A stretch of 54,406 bases of DNA, taken from assembly GCA_934101225.1 (NCBI GenBank), contig CAKOQK010000007.1, positions 1 to 54,406 of the forward strand. Direction: 5' to 3'. Of the stretch, positions 7,014 to 16,168 are shown one piece after another (the stretch's first letter is position 1; the number at the start of each line of letters is the position of its first letter). Source of the DNA: an uncultured Bacilli bacterium (GTDB taxonomy: Bacteria; Bacillota_I; Bacilli_A; RF39; UBA660). The notes beneath the pieces are model-generated. The model was given only the letters and a program-made list of their open reading frames with translations. It ran no database searches and was not told where the DNA came from. A program made the translations under genes and the position numbers.

Positions 7014-8573
7014 ATAAGAATAAATAAAATTCATGGAAAATATAATATCGAACTTGACTTAAGCAAAAAAAATAATATACTTATTGGTGAAAATGGTATC
7101 GGAAAATCTACTGCAATTAAAATTTTCAATTATTTATTTACATTTAAATATATTAAATTATTAAACTATTATTTTGAATCAATTGAAGTAATAAGTGAAG
7201 AAGAACAACTACTAATTAATTATAATGATATATTAATTAATAAGGATTACTTACTAATTAAATATCTAAAAAACGATTATGAAAAATATATTGAGATTAA
7301 AAAAGAAATAAATAAAAATCAATCAAATCACAACAAAAAACATGAGATAAGTATAAACTATTTTGAAAGTAAAATGATTGAAAATTTTGATCCATATTAT
7401 ATAGAATTTATTACATTTGTTAATGAATTAGATAATAGACTAATGTATAAAATATTAAAAAATAAGATAGAATTGTTTAGAAACGAAAAAAAATTAAAAT
7501 ATTATTATGATCTCGGTTTACTAGAAGATTTTATGAAATCTATTAATGACATTTATAAAGATGATATTATGTATAATAGTGATAAAATATATTATAATCA
7601 TAGCAATATAAATGCAATTCATTCAAAATTAAAAAATATATTTTCCACAATAAATTATGATGATGTCTTATTTTTGGATTTATCATCAAATTATAATATA
7701 ATTAATGATTTTAATATTAAATATACTTATAATAAATTTGAAGATGAGATAAAAAAACAAAATCCTCTTAAACTATTAGATACAAATATATTATCTATTA
7801 AAGAGAAATATCCAAAATATTTTGAACTAAATAATTATAATATATTTTTACAAAATCTTGGATATAAATTAGACAAAGTAAAAATCAATAACACTATAGA
7901 TTTAGGAAAATTTTTATTTAATAAAATATACAACAAAGAAAAATTAGAAATGTTCTCTCATGATCTATATGAAACAATATTTAATAATATAAATAATTCT
8001 ATTGAAGAAAATTTAGAATATAAAATAACTGAAGATATATTTTCCAAATTACAACTTTACTTAAAACCTTTAATACCTAAAAATAACATTTTAGATAATA
8101 AATTAAATGAATACACAAATAACTTTTCATCTGACAAAGAATATTCATTATTATGTGAATTTTTGAAAAAGTACAAGGATAAATACATTGATTTAACAGA
8201 TAGTAGATTAGATAAATTAAATTTTCTTTTAAAGAAATATATTAGAAATAAAAATGTTATTGCTACACCTTTTGGTATTTCTATATCTACACAAAATTAT
8301 GAAAATGATATAAATTTTGAAGAATTATCAGCCGGAGAAAGAAAAATAATTATATTATTTACTGTAACTGTTTTTTCTGATAATTTAATAATTTTACTTG
8401 ATGAGCCTGAAACATCATTATCTCCTGTATGGCAAAAAAACATTTTAATGGATATTAATAATAATTCAAATTTATCTAAATTAATAGTTGCAACCCAATC
8501 ACCTTACTTAATTAGTAATAATGAATTACTGGAATTTTTAGTTTTTTTACCGGAGGAAAGTAAAAATGTATAG
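7008..8573 (+). CDS. AAA/ABC-type ATPase of a PARIS-like defence pair (AriA-like)
   Basis: 521 residues. Walker A GENGIGKST near 27-35, a long variable alpha-helical insert (about 60-430), then the ABC-type signature LSAGERK, Walker B LIILLDEPETSLSP and the switch ATQSPYLI near the C terminus. This is the AAA_15/AAA_21 arrangement shared by OLD-family nucleases and AriA. The downstream DUF4435/TOPRIM gene overlaps by eight bases. In PARIS, AriA forms an ATPase assembly that holds the AriB effector until a phage anti-restriction protein is sensed. The pairing is the main evidence; an OLD-type or other AAA-TOPRIM system is the alternative. The start lies in a repeat copied from the nifJ start. 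Confidence 0.8.
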   Translation: MKIRINKIHGKYNIELDLSKKNNILIGENGIGKSTAIKIFNYLFTFKYIKLLNYYFESIEVISEEEQLLINYNDILINKDYLLIKYLKNDYEKYIEIKKEINKNQSNHNKKHEISINYFESKMIENFDPYYIEFITFVNELDNRLMYKILKNKIELFRNEKKLKYYYDLGLLEDFMKSINDIYKDDIMYNSDKIYYNHSNINAIHSKLKNIFSTINYDDVLFLDLSSNYNIINDFNIKYTYNKFEDEIKKQNPLKLLDTNILSIKEKYPKYFELNNYNIFLQNLGYKLDKVKINNTIDLGKFLFNKIYNKEKLEMFSHDLYETIFNNINNSIEENLEYKITEDIFSKLQLYLKPLIPKNNILDNKLNEYTNNFSSDKEYSLLCEFLKKYKDKYIDLTDSRLDKLNFLLKKYIRNKNVIATPFGISISTQNYENDINFEELSAGERKIIILFTVTVFSDNLIILLDEPETSLSPVWQKNILMDINNNSNLSKLIVATQSPYLISNNELLEFLVFLPEESKNV

Positions 8574-9552
8574 TGAATCAAATAAATGTTTTTTAAAATT
8601 AATAGAAGAACCACCAATATCAAGTTCTATAATGGAAACTAATATATATAAAAATGATAAAAATATTGATTATATATGCTATGTTGAAGGGCCAACAGAC
8701 ACTACATTTTATGGTAATTTAAAAAATTGTCCATTATCAAATAAAAAAATTGAATTCATTAGCATGCCGACATCACAGGAAGGTGCATTTTCAGATGAAA
8801 TAGGTAAAGAAGGAGTAATTAGCAGATATTTTAGCATATATCGTTTTCCAAATTATAAGAAATTACTATCAAAAAGCATATTCATTATTGATCATGATTT
8901 TGAAGGATTAACTAGTGAAAAATATGATCCAGGGGAATTGGATGAAACAGTATTCACAATAACCAAACCATATGCATTTGAAAATTATTTTCTTACTAAA
9001 AGTAATTTGCAAAAAATATTTAGTTATTTTAATTTATCAAGCAATTCTTATTATAAATTTGAAGAATACTTAAATAAACTAGTATATGAAACTTCCACAT
9101 ATACTAGATTAAAAAGTTCAGTAACCATAGCATGTAAAAAAGGAAAATATAAAACATACTTGCCTTCATCGAAATGCATTATACCTTCTGGAAATTTTGC
9201 TGGAAGAGTTATGGAACCTAAAAACATTTTTCATTTTGATTTTTTGGGAAAATATCAATATTTTTATAATCGTAAATTTTTAAATATCCAAAATGAAAAA
9301 ATGAAAAACTCTATAAAAAATGACAAAAAAATATTAGATTACTATAATAATATTTCAATAAAATTTAAAAATAAAATTGAATATACAAGAGGTCACGATA
9401 TATTTAACATGTTAGAAACATATTTAATGCAAATACATAATATAAATATTTCACAAAGTAAGTTTGCCAAAAATAGTAGATATAAAGAAATAGTTCGAAT
9501 TTTAGATGTTGATATTGATTTTGTTAATGGACATGGTGAGAGGATTTTATGA
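8566..9552 (+). CDS. DUF4435 TOPRIM-like effector of the PARIS-like pair (AriB-like)
   Basis: 328 residues. CYVEGPTDTTFY (Glu41, Asp45) matches the TOPRIM glutamate motif and IFIIDHDFEG (about 107-116) matches the DxD motif; KPYAFENYFL, the typical DUF4435 element, follows. This is the architecture of AriB, which in PARIS is released by AriA and cleaves host tRNA to abort infection. Translation is probably coupled: its ribosome-binding site (GGAGG) lies inside the ATPase gene and the ATG overlaps its stop. Family membership is well supported; tRNA cleavage by this protein is inference. Confidence 0.8.
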   Translation: MYSESNKCFLKLIEEPPISSSIMETNIYKNDKNIDYICYVEGPTDTTFYGNLKNCPLSNKKIEFISMPTSQEGAFSDEIGKEGVISRYFSIYRFPNYKKLLSKSIFIIDHDFEGLTSEKYDPGELDETVFTITKPYAFENYFLTKSNLQKIFSYFNLSSNSYYKFEEYLNKLVYETSTYTRLKSSVTIACKKGKYKTYLPSSKCIIPSGNFAGRVMEPKNIFHFDFLGKYQYFYNRKFLNIQNEKMKNSIKNDKKILDYYNNISIKFKNKIEYTRGHDIFNMLETYLMQIHNINISQSKFAKNSRYKEIVRILDVDIDFVNGHGERIL

Positions 9553-9579
9553 ATAAAATTATAATTAAATATATTATGA

Positions 9580-9608
9580 TAAAGATAGATTGGAGATAAA
9601 ATATGAAA
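9580..9608 (+). repeat. 29-bp direct repeat, right copy (nifJ start)
   Basis: Identical to 6985-7013. It covers the nifJ ribosome-binding site and first two codons. The bases to its left (ATTATGAT) also resemble the TTATGATA before the left copy, suggesting that part of the nifJ promoter was duplicated too. Confidence 0.85.
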
Positions 9609-12600
9609 GTTGTTGATGGAAATACAGCCTGTTCTATGATGGCCTATAAATTAAGTGATATAAGTTTTATATATCCAATAACCCCATCTAGTCCTATGGC
9701 AAGTAACATAGATAATATGAATAATAAAGACATTAAAAATATTTTTAATGATAATGTAAATGTTTATGAAATGCAAAGTGAAGCAGGTGCTGCTGGTGCT
9801 CTTCATGGTGCTTTAAATGCTGGAAACTTAGGTACAACCTTTACTGCAAGTCAAGGATTACTTTTAATGATTCCTAATATGTATAAAATGGCTGGAGAAT
9901 GTTTGCCCGCTGTAATTCATGTTGCAGCTCGTAGCTTAGCAACCCATGCTTTAAGTATTTTTGGTGATCATCAAGATATTTACGGAGTAAGACAAACTGG
10001 CTTTTGCTTTTTAGCAAGCACAAGTGTTCAAGATGCTCATAATTTAGCCTTAATTTCCCATTTATCAGCCATTGAAAGTAGCTTACCATTTTTACACTTC
10101 TTTGATGGCTTTAGAACCAGTCATGAATATAATGTTATAAATGAAATAAGTGATGACGTAATCAAAAAACTAGTAAATTATGATAAAATCACTGAATTTA
10201 GAGATCGTGCTTTAAACTCAAATAAAAGTATTACTAAAGGAACAGCTCAAAATGAAGATATCTATTTTCAATCAGTCCTAACAAGAAATAAAGATTACGC
10301 CAAAGTTCCTGATATCGTAAACGATTATATGCAAAAACTAAACAAAGAAATAGGAACAGACTATAAACCATTTAATTACTATGGTGGAACAAACGCTAAA
10401 GTAGTTCTTATCGCTATGGGATCAGTATGTGATACTATTAAATCAGTTGTAAAAAATAATCCCTTATTTGGTTTAATCGAAGTACATCTATATCGTCCAT
10501 TTAGTAAAGAATATCTACTTAACGTCTTACCAAAAACAACTCAAAGAATTGGCGTATTAGATCGAACTAAAGAACACGGTGCTAGTGGTAACCCCTTATA
10601 TTTAGATGTAGTATCATCTCTTAAAAATACCAATATCAAAATTTATGGTGGAATCTATGGACTATCAAGTAAGAATACCACTCCAAACGATATTTACGAT
10701 GTATACATGAATTTATTAAATAATCCTAAAGATGATTTCTCAGTCGGTGTTATAGATGATGTAACAAATACAAGTCTAACTCACTATAAATATATTGAAG
10801 AAGATAATTTTAGAGAATTTAAAATCTTTGGTTATGGTTCAGATGGATCCGTAAGTGCATCAAAAGATATGTTAAAAATCTTAGGTAAATCTGCCTATGT
10901 TCAAGGATATTTCGAATATGACTCTAAAAAAAGTGGTGGCGTAACAGTTTCCCATTTAAGATTATCTAACAATCCAATAAATGCCCCATACTATACAAAT
11001 CATCCCGAATTATTAGTAGTAACCAAAGACGAATACTTCCATAAATTTGATATGATAACCGGTTTAAAACCAGGTGGTAATTTAATAATAAATACCTCAA
11101 AAACCGAAGAAGAACTAAATAAATTCCTGCCAACAACCATTAAAGAATATTTAAATGCAAATAATATCAAAACATATATAATAAACGCTAGTAAATTAGC
11201 CGAAGAAAATGGAATTAAAGGTAAAATAAGTTTAATAATCGAAACCTCAATTTTAAATTTATTAAATATTCCAAATTACCAAAATATCTTAATTGAAAAC
11301 GTTAAAGAAAGATTTGTAACTAAAGGAGAATCTATTGTTGAAAGTAATATCAAAGTTATAAAAGAAACTCCAAATAATCTATTTAATATCAAGATTACTA
11401 ATGATGAAAGTATAAGTATTAATTCAAGTAACAATATTTTTGAAATGATTAATTCAAGACGTGGTAATGAATTGACTGTTAAAGATCTTCTTGATTATAA
11501 AGATGGTGCTTTCCCAGGTGGAACAACCAAATTTGAAAAACGTAAAATTAGTGAGGATATTCCTGTTTGGAATAAAGAAAAATGTATTAAATGTGGAATG
11601 TGTGCTTTAGTATGTCCTCATGCCGTAATAAGACCATTCGAATTACCTAATGGAGAATTTATTATTAGTATAAGTGGAGCTGACTGTACCGGTTGTGGAT
11701 TATGTATTAACACATGTCCAAAAGATGCTTTGTCCTACGGTAAATTCGATGAAGAAAAACAAAAAGAAGCTAACGAACTATTTAATAATTATGAAAATCC
11801 TAAATACCCATTAACAACAATTAAAAATATTGAATTAAGAAAACCATTATTTGAGTTTTCTGGAGCATGCGCTGGTTGTGGTGAAACACCATATATCAAA
11901 TTATTAACTCAAATTATTGGCGAAAAATTAGTTATTGCCAACGCAACAGGTTGTTCAAGTATCTATGGAGCATCATGCCCTAATACCCCTTATTCCGTAT
12001 CATGGAGTAATAGTTTATTTGAAGATGCTGCTGAATATGGTTTTGGAATTTTAAATAGTTTTAACAACTTACAAAATCGTATAAAAAAAGAATTAGTTAG
12101 AATTAATAATAAAGATACAAAATATCTATTAGAACTACTAGAATCTAACGATTATGATAAAATAAAATCCGAATTACCAAAATTCAAAAAATACATTAAA
12201 GAAGATTTATTAAGTTTTGTAACACCTAAAAGTGTATGGACTATCGGTGGTGATGGTTGGGCTTATGATATCGGTTTTGGTGGATTAGATCATGTAGCAT
12301 CATCAAATGAGAAAGTAAGAATTCTTGTACTAGATACTGAAGTATATTCAAATACTGGTGGTCAGTCAAGTAAATCAAGTCATTTAGGACAAGTTTGCGA
12401 ATTTGCAAGTGGCGGTAAGAAAACATCTAAAAAAGATTTATTTAAAATTGCCATGTCATATCCAAATATATATGTTGGAAGCATCAGTTTAGGTGGTAAT
12501 TTCATGCAAGCAATTAAAACAATTAAAGAAGCTGAAGAACATGATGGCCCATCAATTATAATTGCTTACTCTCCATGTATTGAACAAGGTATTAAAGGAG

Positions 12601-12857
12601 GGATGAGTAATTCAATCAAAGAAGAAGCTCTAGCAGTCGATTCAGGTTATGTCTTATTAATGAGATATAAAGATAATAAACTATACCTAGACTCTAAAGA
12701 ACCAAACTTTGATAAATATGATGAATTCCTATCTAATGAAGTTAGATACAACGCATTAAAAATAAAAGACATAAAAAAAGCAAACGAATTGCTTGCTATA
12801 AATAAAGAAATAGCGGTCCAAAGATACAACTATTATAAAGAAATTTCTAATAAATAA
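9603..12857 (+). CDS. nifJ: Pyruvate:ferredoxin (flavodoxin) oxidoreductase
   Basis: Converts pyruvate, CoA and oxidised ferredoxin to acetyl-CoA, CO2 and reduced ferredoxin; the core fermentative step in many anaerobes. Single-chain enzyme of 1084 residues, slightly shorter than the usual 1170-1200. In order: the N-terminal pyrimidine-binding domain (FIYPITPSSPMAS, EAGAAGALHGAL), the domain II/gamma region (GYGSDGSVSASK near 412), a two-cluster ferredoxin domain (CIKCGMCALVCP near 661 and CTGCGLCINTCP near 697), and the thiamine-diphosphate domain (GACAGCGE near 753, GDGWAYDIGFGGLDH near 881, EVYSNTGGQSSKSS). All cluster cysteines are present. Its start is duplicated upstream of the defence pair. 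Confidence 0.96.
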   Translation: MKVVDGNTACSMMAYKLSDISFIYPITPSSPMASNIDNMNNKDIKNIFNDNVNVYEMQSEAGAAGALHGALNAGNLGTTFTASQGLLLMIPNMYKMAGECLPAVIHVAARSLATHALSIFGDHQDIYGVRQTGFCFLASTSVQDAHNLALISHLSAIESSLPFLHFFDGFRTSHEYNVINEISDDVIKKLVNYDKITEFRDRALNSNKSITKGTAQNEDIYFQSVLTRNKDYAKVPDIVNDYMQKLNKEIGTDYKPFNYYGGTNAKVVLIAMGSVCDTIKSVVKNNPLFGLIEVHLYRPFSKEYLLNVLPKTTQRIGVLDRTKEHGASGNPLYLDVVSSLKNTNIKIYGGIYGLSSKNTTPNDIYDVYMNLLNNPKDDFSVGVIDDVTNTSLTHYKYIEEDNFREFKIFGYGSDGSVSASKDMLKILGKSAYVQGYFEYDSKKSGGVTVSHLRLSNNPINAPYYTNHPELLVVTKDEYFHKFDMITGLKPGGNLIINTSKTEEELNKFLPTTIKEYLNANNIKTYIINASKLAEENGIKGKISLIIETSILNLLNIPNYQNILIENVKERFVTKGESIVESNIKVIKETPNNLFNIKITNDESISINSSNNIFEMINSRRGNELTVKDLLDYKDGAFPGGTTKFEKRKISEDIPVWNKEKCIKCGMCALVCPHAVIRPFELPNGEFIISISGADCTGCGLCINTCPKDALSYGKFDEEKQKEANELFNNYENPKYPLTTIKNIELRKPLFEFSGACAGCGETPYIKLLTQIIGEKLVIANATGCSSIYGASCPNTPYSVSWSNSLFEDAAEYGFGILNSFNNLQNRIKKELVRINNKDTKYLLELLESNDYDKIKSELPKFKKYIKEDLLSFVTPKSVWTIGGDGWAYDIGFGGLDHVASSNEKVRILVLDTEVYSNTGGQSSKSSHLGQVCEFASGGKKTSKKDLFKIAMSYPNIYVGSISLGGNFMQAIKTIKEAEEHDGPSIIIAYSPCIEQGIKGGMSNSIKEEALAVDSGYVLLMRYKDNKLYLDSKEPNFDKYDEFLSNEVRYNALKIKDIKKANELLAINKEIAVQRYNYYKEISNK

Positions 12858-12953
12858 AAAAATAGAGGCTATCCCCCTGGGTTAGCCTCAAAGAATAAAA
12901 AGGGGTTGGCTAGTGTGATACTAGCACCAATTCGCCTTTAAGTGAATTGGTAC
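12857..12953 (-). ncRNA. Probable small RNA on the minus strand (sRNA-1)
   Basis: On the minus strand a strong promoter (TTGACT at 12987-12982, 17-base spacer, TAGTAT at 12964-12959) is followed by two abutting hairpins: ACCAATTC/GAATTGGT (12951-12944 with 12933-12926) and GCTAGT/ACTAGC (12925-12920 with 12914-12909). Next comes an unpaired CAACCCC plus U-rich stretch (12908-12890), and a terminator GAGGCTA/TAGCCTC (12889-12883 with 12871-12865) running into seven Ts. The plus strand lacks a T run after the same stem, so the structure is oriented. No reading frame is present. Architecture matches sRNA-2 at 15815. Expression is inferred. Confidence 0.7.
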
Positions 12954-12958
12954 TTGTT

Positions 12959-12987
12959 ATACTAAATGAAAAAGACTTAAAAGTCAA
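12959..12987 (-). promoter_or_regulatory. Sigma-A promoter of sRNA-1
   Basis: On the minus strand: TTGACT (12987-12982), 17 bases, TAGTAT (12964-12959). Spacing is ideal and the -35 differs from consensus at one base. Confidence 0.7.
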
Positions 12988-13031
12988 CAATTTTTTGTTA
13001 AAATTTAAAATATTTTTTAAAGGAGATAAAT

Positions 13032-15020
13032 ATGCTAGAAGATATTAAAGGAATTGGTCCCAAAACCTTAAAATTATTTCAAAATTTAAACATCTTTACC
13101 ATCCAAGATTTAATCACATACTATCCCTATAAGTATAAATTATATCACCCAGTCACCCTAGATAACTATGAAGAAAACACTGAAGTTTTAATAAATGGAT
13201 ATGTCGCATCCGATGCCAAAATATACTATATTAAAAGAAATTTAAATAAAATAAGTTTCAGATTAAATACTGGTACTAAACTAATAAACGTTACCATCTT
13301 TAATCGTCCCTTCATTAAACAACATCTGTTATTAAATAAATATATTTCCGTAATAGGAAAATATAACATCAAGACCAACACATTTACAGCCAGTGATATA
13401 AAATTAACCCCAATAATTAAAGATGAAATAGAACCAATTTATCACACAACTCAAGGACTAAAACAAGTAAATATTCATAAAATAATTAATAATTTATTAG
13501 AAAAAAATATCTATGTTCCCAGTCTAATACCTGAAGAATACATTAAAGAATATTCATTATTAGATAAATTAACCGCCATAAAAGAAATTCATAATCCAAC
13601 TAGTACTAATAATTTAAAACAAGCTGAAGTATGTCTTAAATATGAAGAACTATTTGAATATACTTTAAAAATAAATTATTTAAAATATTTAAAAGATAAA
13701 ACAACTACATCATATATAAAAACATTTGATACCTCAAAATTAGATAATTTAATATCAAGTTTACCATTTAAATTAACCGATTCACAAGTAAATGCCGTAG
13801 AAGATATTAAAAATGATTTTAACTCACCAAAGCATATGAATAGATTAATTCTAGGTGATGTTGGAAGCGGTAAAACAATTATATCCTTTCTAGCCATTTA
13901 CATGAATTATTTATCTGGTTATCAAGGTGTCCTAATGGCACCAACTGAAATATTAATAAAACAACACTATGAAAATATCAAAAAAATCTTAACAGACTTA
14001 AATATTGAAATACTAACTGGTTCAACAACTAAAAAAGATCGTGACAAAATAATTGAAAATCTAAAAAACGGTCAAATAGATATTTTATTATCAACCCATT
14101 CAGTCTTAAATGATGATGTCATATTTAAAAATATCGGACTGGTTGTAACCGACGAACAACATCGCTTCGGTGTAAATCAAAGAAAAAACCTTCAAAACAA
14201 AGGAGAAAATGTTGACGTACTTTATATGAGTGCAACTCCAATCCCTAGAACTCTAGCTTTAACTATTTTTAAAGATATGGACATAACTGAAATTAAAACA
14301 AAACCATTAAATAGAAAACCTAAAATTACTAAATTATATAAAACATCAGAGATTAAAGAAGTTTTATATGAAATGCTAGATGAAATTAAAAAAGGACATC
14401 AAATCTATGTCGTTAGTCCCCTAATCGAAAATGAAGAAGAAAATACTAAACTAGCAAGTGTTAATTATTTATATGAAAAAATAAATGTAGCCCTTAATGG
14501 TAAAGTACCTATAGGTGTTCTTCATGGTAAATTAAAAAATGAAGAAAAAGAAAATATAATGAATGATTTTAAATCAAATAAAACTAAGATCTTAATATCA
14601 ACAACCATCATTGAAATAGGAGTAGATGTTAGTAACGCTACGATGATTGTTATATTTAATGCCGAAAGATTTGGATTAGCAACCCTTCATCAGTTAAGAG
14701 GACGTATAGGTCGAAATGATATAGAATCAAAATGTATTTTAATAAGCGACTATGACACCCCAAGATTAAAAATATTAGAAGAAAGTGAAGATGGCTTCTA
14801 CATCTCTGAAAAAGACTTCGAATTAAGAGGGGCCGGTGATTTATTTGGTGTAAAACAAAGTGGAGATATGGTCTTTAAAATAGCTAATCTAAATAAGGAT
14901 TTTAAAATATTAAAAAAATGTAGTGAAGACTCCCTAGACTTCTTAAAAAAACACATTAACGAAATAGATAAATATCCTATTCAAAAAAACATAATAAGAG
15001 GTGTAAAAAATCTAAATTAA
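13032..15020 (+). CDS. recG: ATP-dependent DNA helicase RecG
   Basis: Branch-migration helicase that regresses stalled forks and processes recombination intermediates. 662 residues: an N-terminal wedge/OB region beginning LEDIKGIGPKTLKLF, Walker A GDVGSGKT near 274, the DEQH motif II (VVTDEQHRFGV) near 372, MSATPIPRTLAL motif III, and QLRGRIGRN motif VI near 553. Length is normal for Firmicutes. The ribosome-binding site AAAGGAG is at a good distance. DUF975 follows after 32 bases. Confidence 0.96.
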   Translation: MLEDIKGIGPKTLKLFQNLNIFTIQDLITYYPYKYKLYHPVTLDNYEENTEVLINGYVASDAKIYYIKRNLNKISFRLNTGTKLINVTIFNRPFIKQHLLLNKYISVIGKYNIKTNTFTASDIKLTPIIKDEIEPIYHTTQGLKQVNIHKIINNLLEKNIYVPSLIPEEYIKEYSLLDKLTAIKEIHNPTSTNNLKQAEVCLKYEELFEYTLKINYLKYLKDKTTTSYIKTFDTSKLDNLISSLPFKLTDSQVNAVEDIKNDFNSPKHMNRLILGDVGSGKTIISFLAIYMNYLSGYQGVLMAPTEILIKQHYENIKKILTDLNIEILTGSTTKKDRDKIIENLKNGQIDILLSTHSVLNDDVIFKNIGLVVTDEQHRFGVNQRKNLQNKGENVDVLYMSATPIPRTLALTIFKDMDITEIKTKPLNRKPKITKLYKTSEIKEVLYEMLDEIKKGHQIYVVSPLIENEEENTKLASVNYLYEKINVALNGKVPIGVLHGKLKNEEKENIMNDFKSNKTKILISTTIIEIGVDVSNATMIVIFNAERFGLATLHQLRGRIGRNDIESKCILISDYDTPRLKILEESEDGFYISEKDFELRGAGDLFGVKQSGDMVFKIANLNKDFKILKKCSEDSLDFLKKHINEIDKYPIQKNIIRGVKNLN

Positions 15021-15052
15021 TGATATATTTATAGTAGAAGGAGTTGAGATAA

Positions 15053-15769
15053 ATGAATAGAGAAAAAATTAAAAATGAAGCCAAAAAAATGATTGAAGGA
15101 AATCTATGGACCATTTTAAAACCAATGTTAATTGTTATGATAATTTTAGGTTTTGTAAATGTAATATCAGAAAAAGTATTACAACAAGCTACATTCGTAG
15201 GAACAATGTGTTCAGCCTTACTTTTACTTGCGGGAATGCCTTTATCATATGGTTTAGATGTATTTATACTTAAATATGTAAGAAAAGAACAAGTAGATTA
15301 TGATGAAATATTTAAACATTATTCTAAATTTGTTCATATAGTCTTATTAGAATTATTAATGTTAATTATTATTAGCCTTCCATATTTAATATTTGCTGTT
15401 CCAGGTATTTTAGTCGCTAATTATTATTCTAAATTCGTTCCTATGTTAGTGTTAGGATTATATATGTTTATTTATAATAGTCTTTGTTCCTTATTATCTG
15501 TTATTCCATGTATTATAGCTGCTATATTATATAGTCAAGCGATGTTTATCATGATAGATGGTGAAGAAAAACCAGTTGCTTGCATCAAAAAATCTAAAGA
15601 GATGATGTATGGTTATAAATGGGATTATTTCGTATTTATGTTAAGTTTCTTTGGTTGGTATTTACTATGTGTACTAACAATGGGTATTGCCATAGCATAT
15701 GTTGCACCATATGTTTCAGTATCAAAAGCACTATACTATGAAGAACTTAAAAAAATTAAAAAAAATTAA
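15053..15769 (+). CDS. DUF975-family integral membrane protein
   Basis: 238 residues with about five to six hydrophobic helices. The N-terminal REKIKNEAKKMIEGN helix and the C-terminal KEMMYGYKWDYFVFMLSF block are typical of DUF975 proteins, which are common in gut Firmicutes and have no assigned function. It ends in a lysine-rich cytoplasmic tail. It probably shares a transcript with recG (32-base gap, own AAGGAG site). Confidence 0.8.
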   Translation: MNREKIKNEAKKMIEGNLWTILKPMLIVMIILGFVNVISEKVLQQATFVGTMCSALLLLAGMPLSYGLDVFILKYVRKEQVDYDEIFKHYSKFVHIVLLELLMLIIISLPYLIFAVPGILVANYYSKFVPMLVLGLYMFIYNSLCSLLSVIPCIIAAILYSQAMFIMIDGEEKPVACIKKSKEMMYGYKWDYFVFMLSFFGWYLLCVLTMGIAIAYVAPYVSVSKALYYEELKKIKKN

Positions 15770-15779
15770 ATAATATAAA

Positions 15780-15808
15780 TTGACAAACTATTCATAATTT
15801 TATATTAT
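15780..15808 (+). promoter_or_regulatory. Sigma-A promoter of sRNA-2
   Basis: Perfect TTGACA (15780-15785), 17 bases, TATTAT (15803-15808). Confidence 0.75.
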
Positions 15809-15814
15809 TAAATA

Positions 15815-15912
15815 GGTAAGGTAATAAACCTTACTGATCCTCTAACGATTCTTGTTAGAGTGTATCAACCAAAACCCCCTGAAGAGAGCATTTAACCGTG
15901 CTCTCATTTTTT
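15815..15912 (+). ncRNA. Probable small RNA (sRNA-2)
   Basis: Downstream of a near-consensus promoter lie two perfect hairpins, GTAAGGT/ACCTTAC (15816-15834) and CTCTAAC/GTTAGAG (15840-15860), then an unpaired stretch with CAACC and ACCCCC (15861-15883), then a terminator GAGAGCA/TGCTCTC (15884-15905) with six Ts. Length about 98 nt, no reading frame. The same order of parts occurs in sRNA-1. C-rich single-stranded loops are a known way for Gram-positive sRNAs to bind Shine-Dalgarno sequences; that role here is inference. An attenuating leader of the helicase gene 257 bases downstream is the alternative. Confidence 0.72.
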
Positions 15913-16168
15913 ATGCCCTAAATTAAAGGGTTTGCAAAGTTTTATGCATTATAAATTAGTTTTGGGTAATATTTGTGTAGCAATAGAAAAAAACTCCATT
16001 GATATTGATAATATCTATAGTAATAATTATATTTTATGATAAATAATTAACATTTAAAGACATTTTTCTTAAATTTTGATACAATTTTTGTAGGGAAATA
16101 AAAAAGTTTAATTATAGTTTAAAATATAAATTTAAAAAACTTTACTAAACTCAAAAAATGGAGGAAAA
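15913..16168 (+). other. Intergenic region before the type III R-M operon
   Basis: AT-rich. It holds a small CCCT/AGGG hairpin (15915-15930) after the sRNA-2 terminator and the GGAGG ribosome-binding site of the helicase. GATACAAT near 16077 is a possible -10 region without a convincing -35. Nothing else recognised. Confidence 0.4.

Noticed and set aside
7008..9552. OLD nuclease or Gabija-type system
   Set aside because: In OLD and GajA the ATPase and TOPRIM are on one chain. Here they are separate, and the second protein has the DUF4435 pattern, closer to AriA/AriB.
12865..12889. Terminator of nifJ on the plus strand
   Set aside because: No T run follows the stem on the plus strand; the T run and promoter are on the minus strand.
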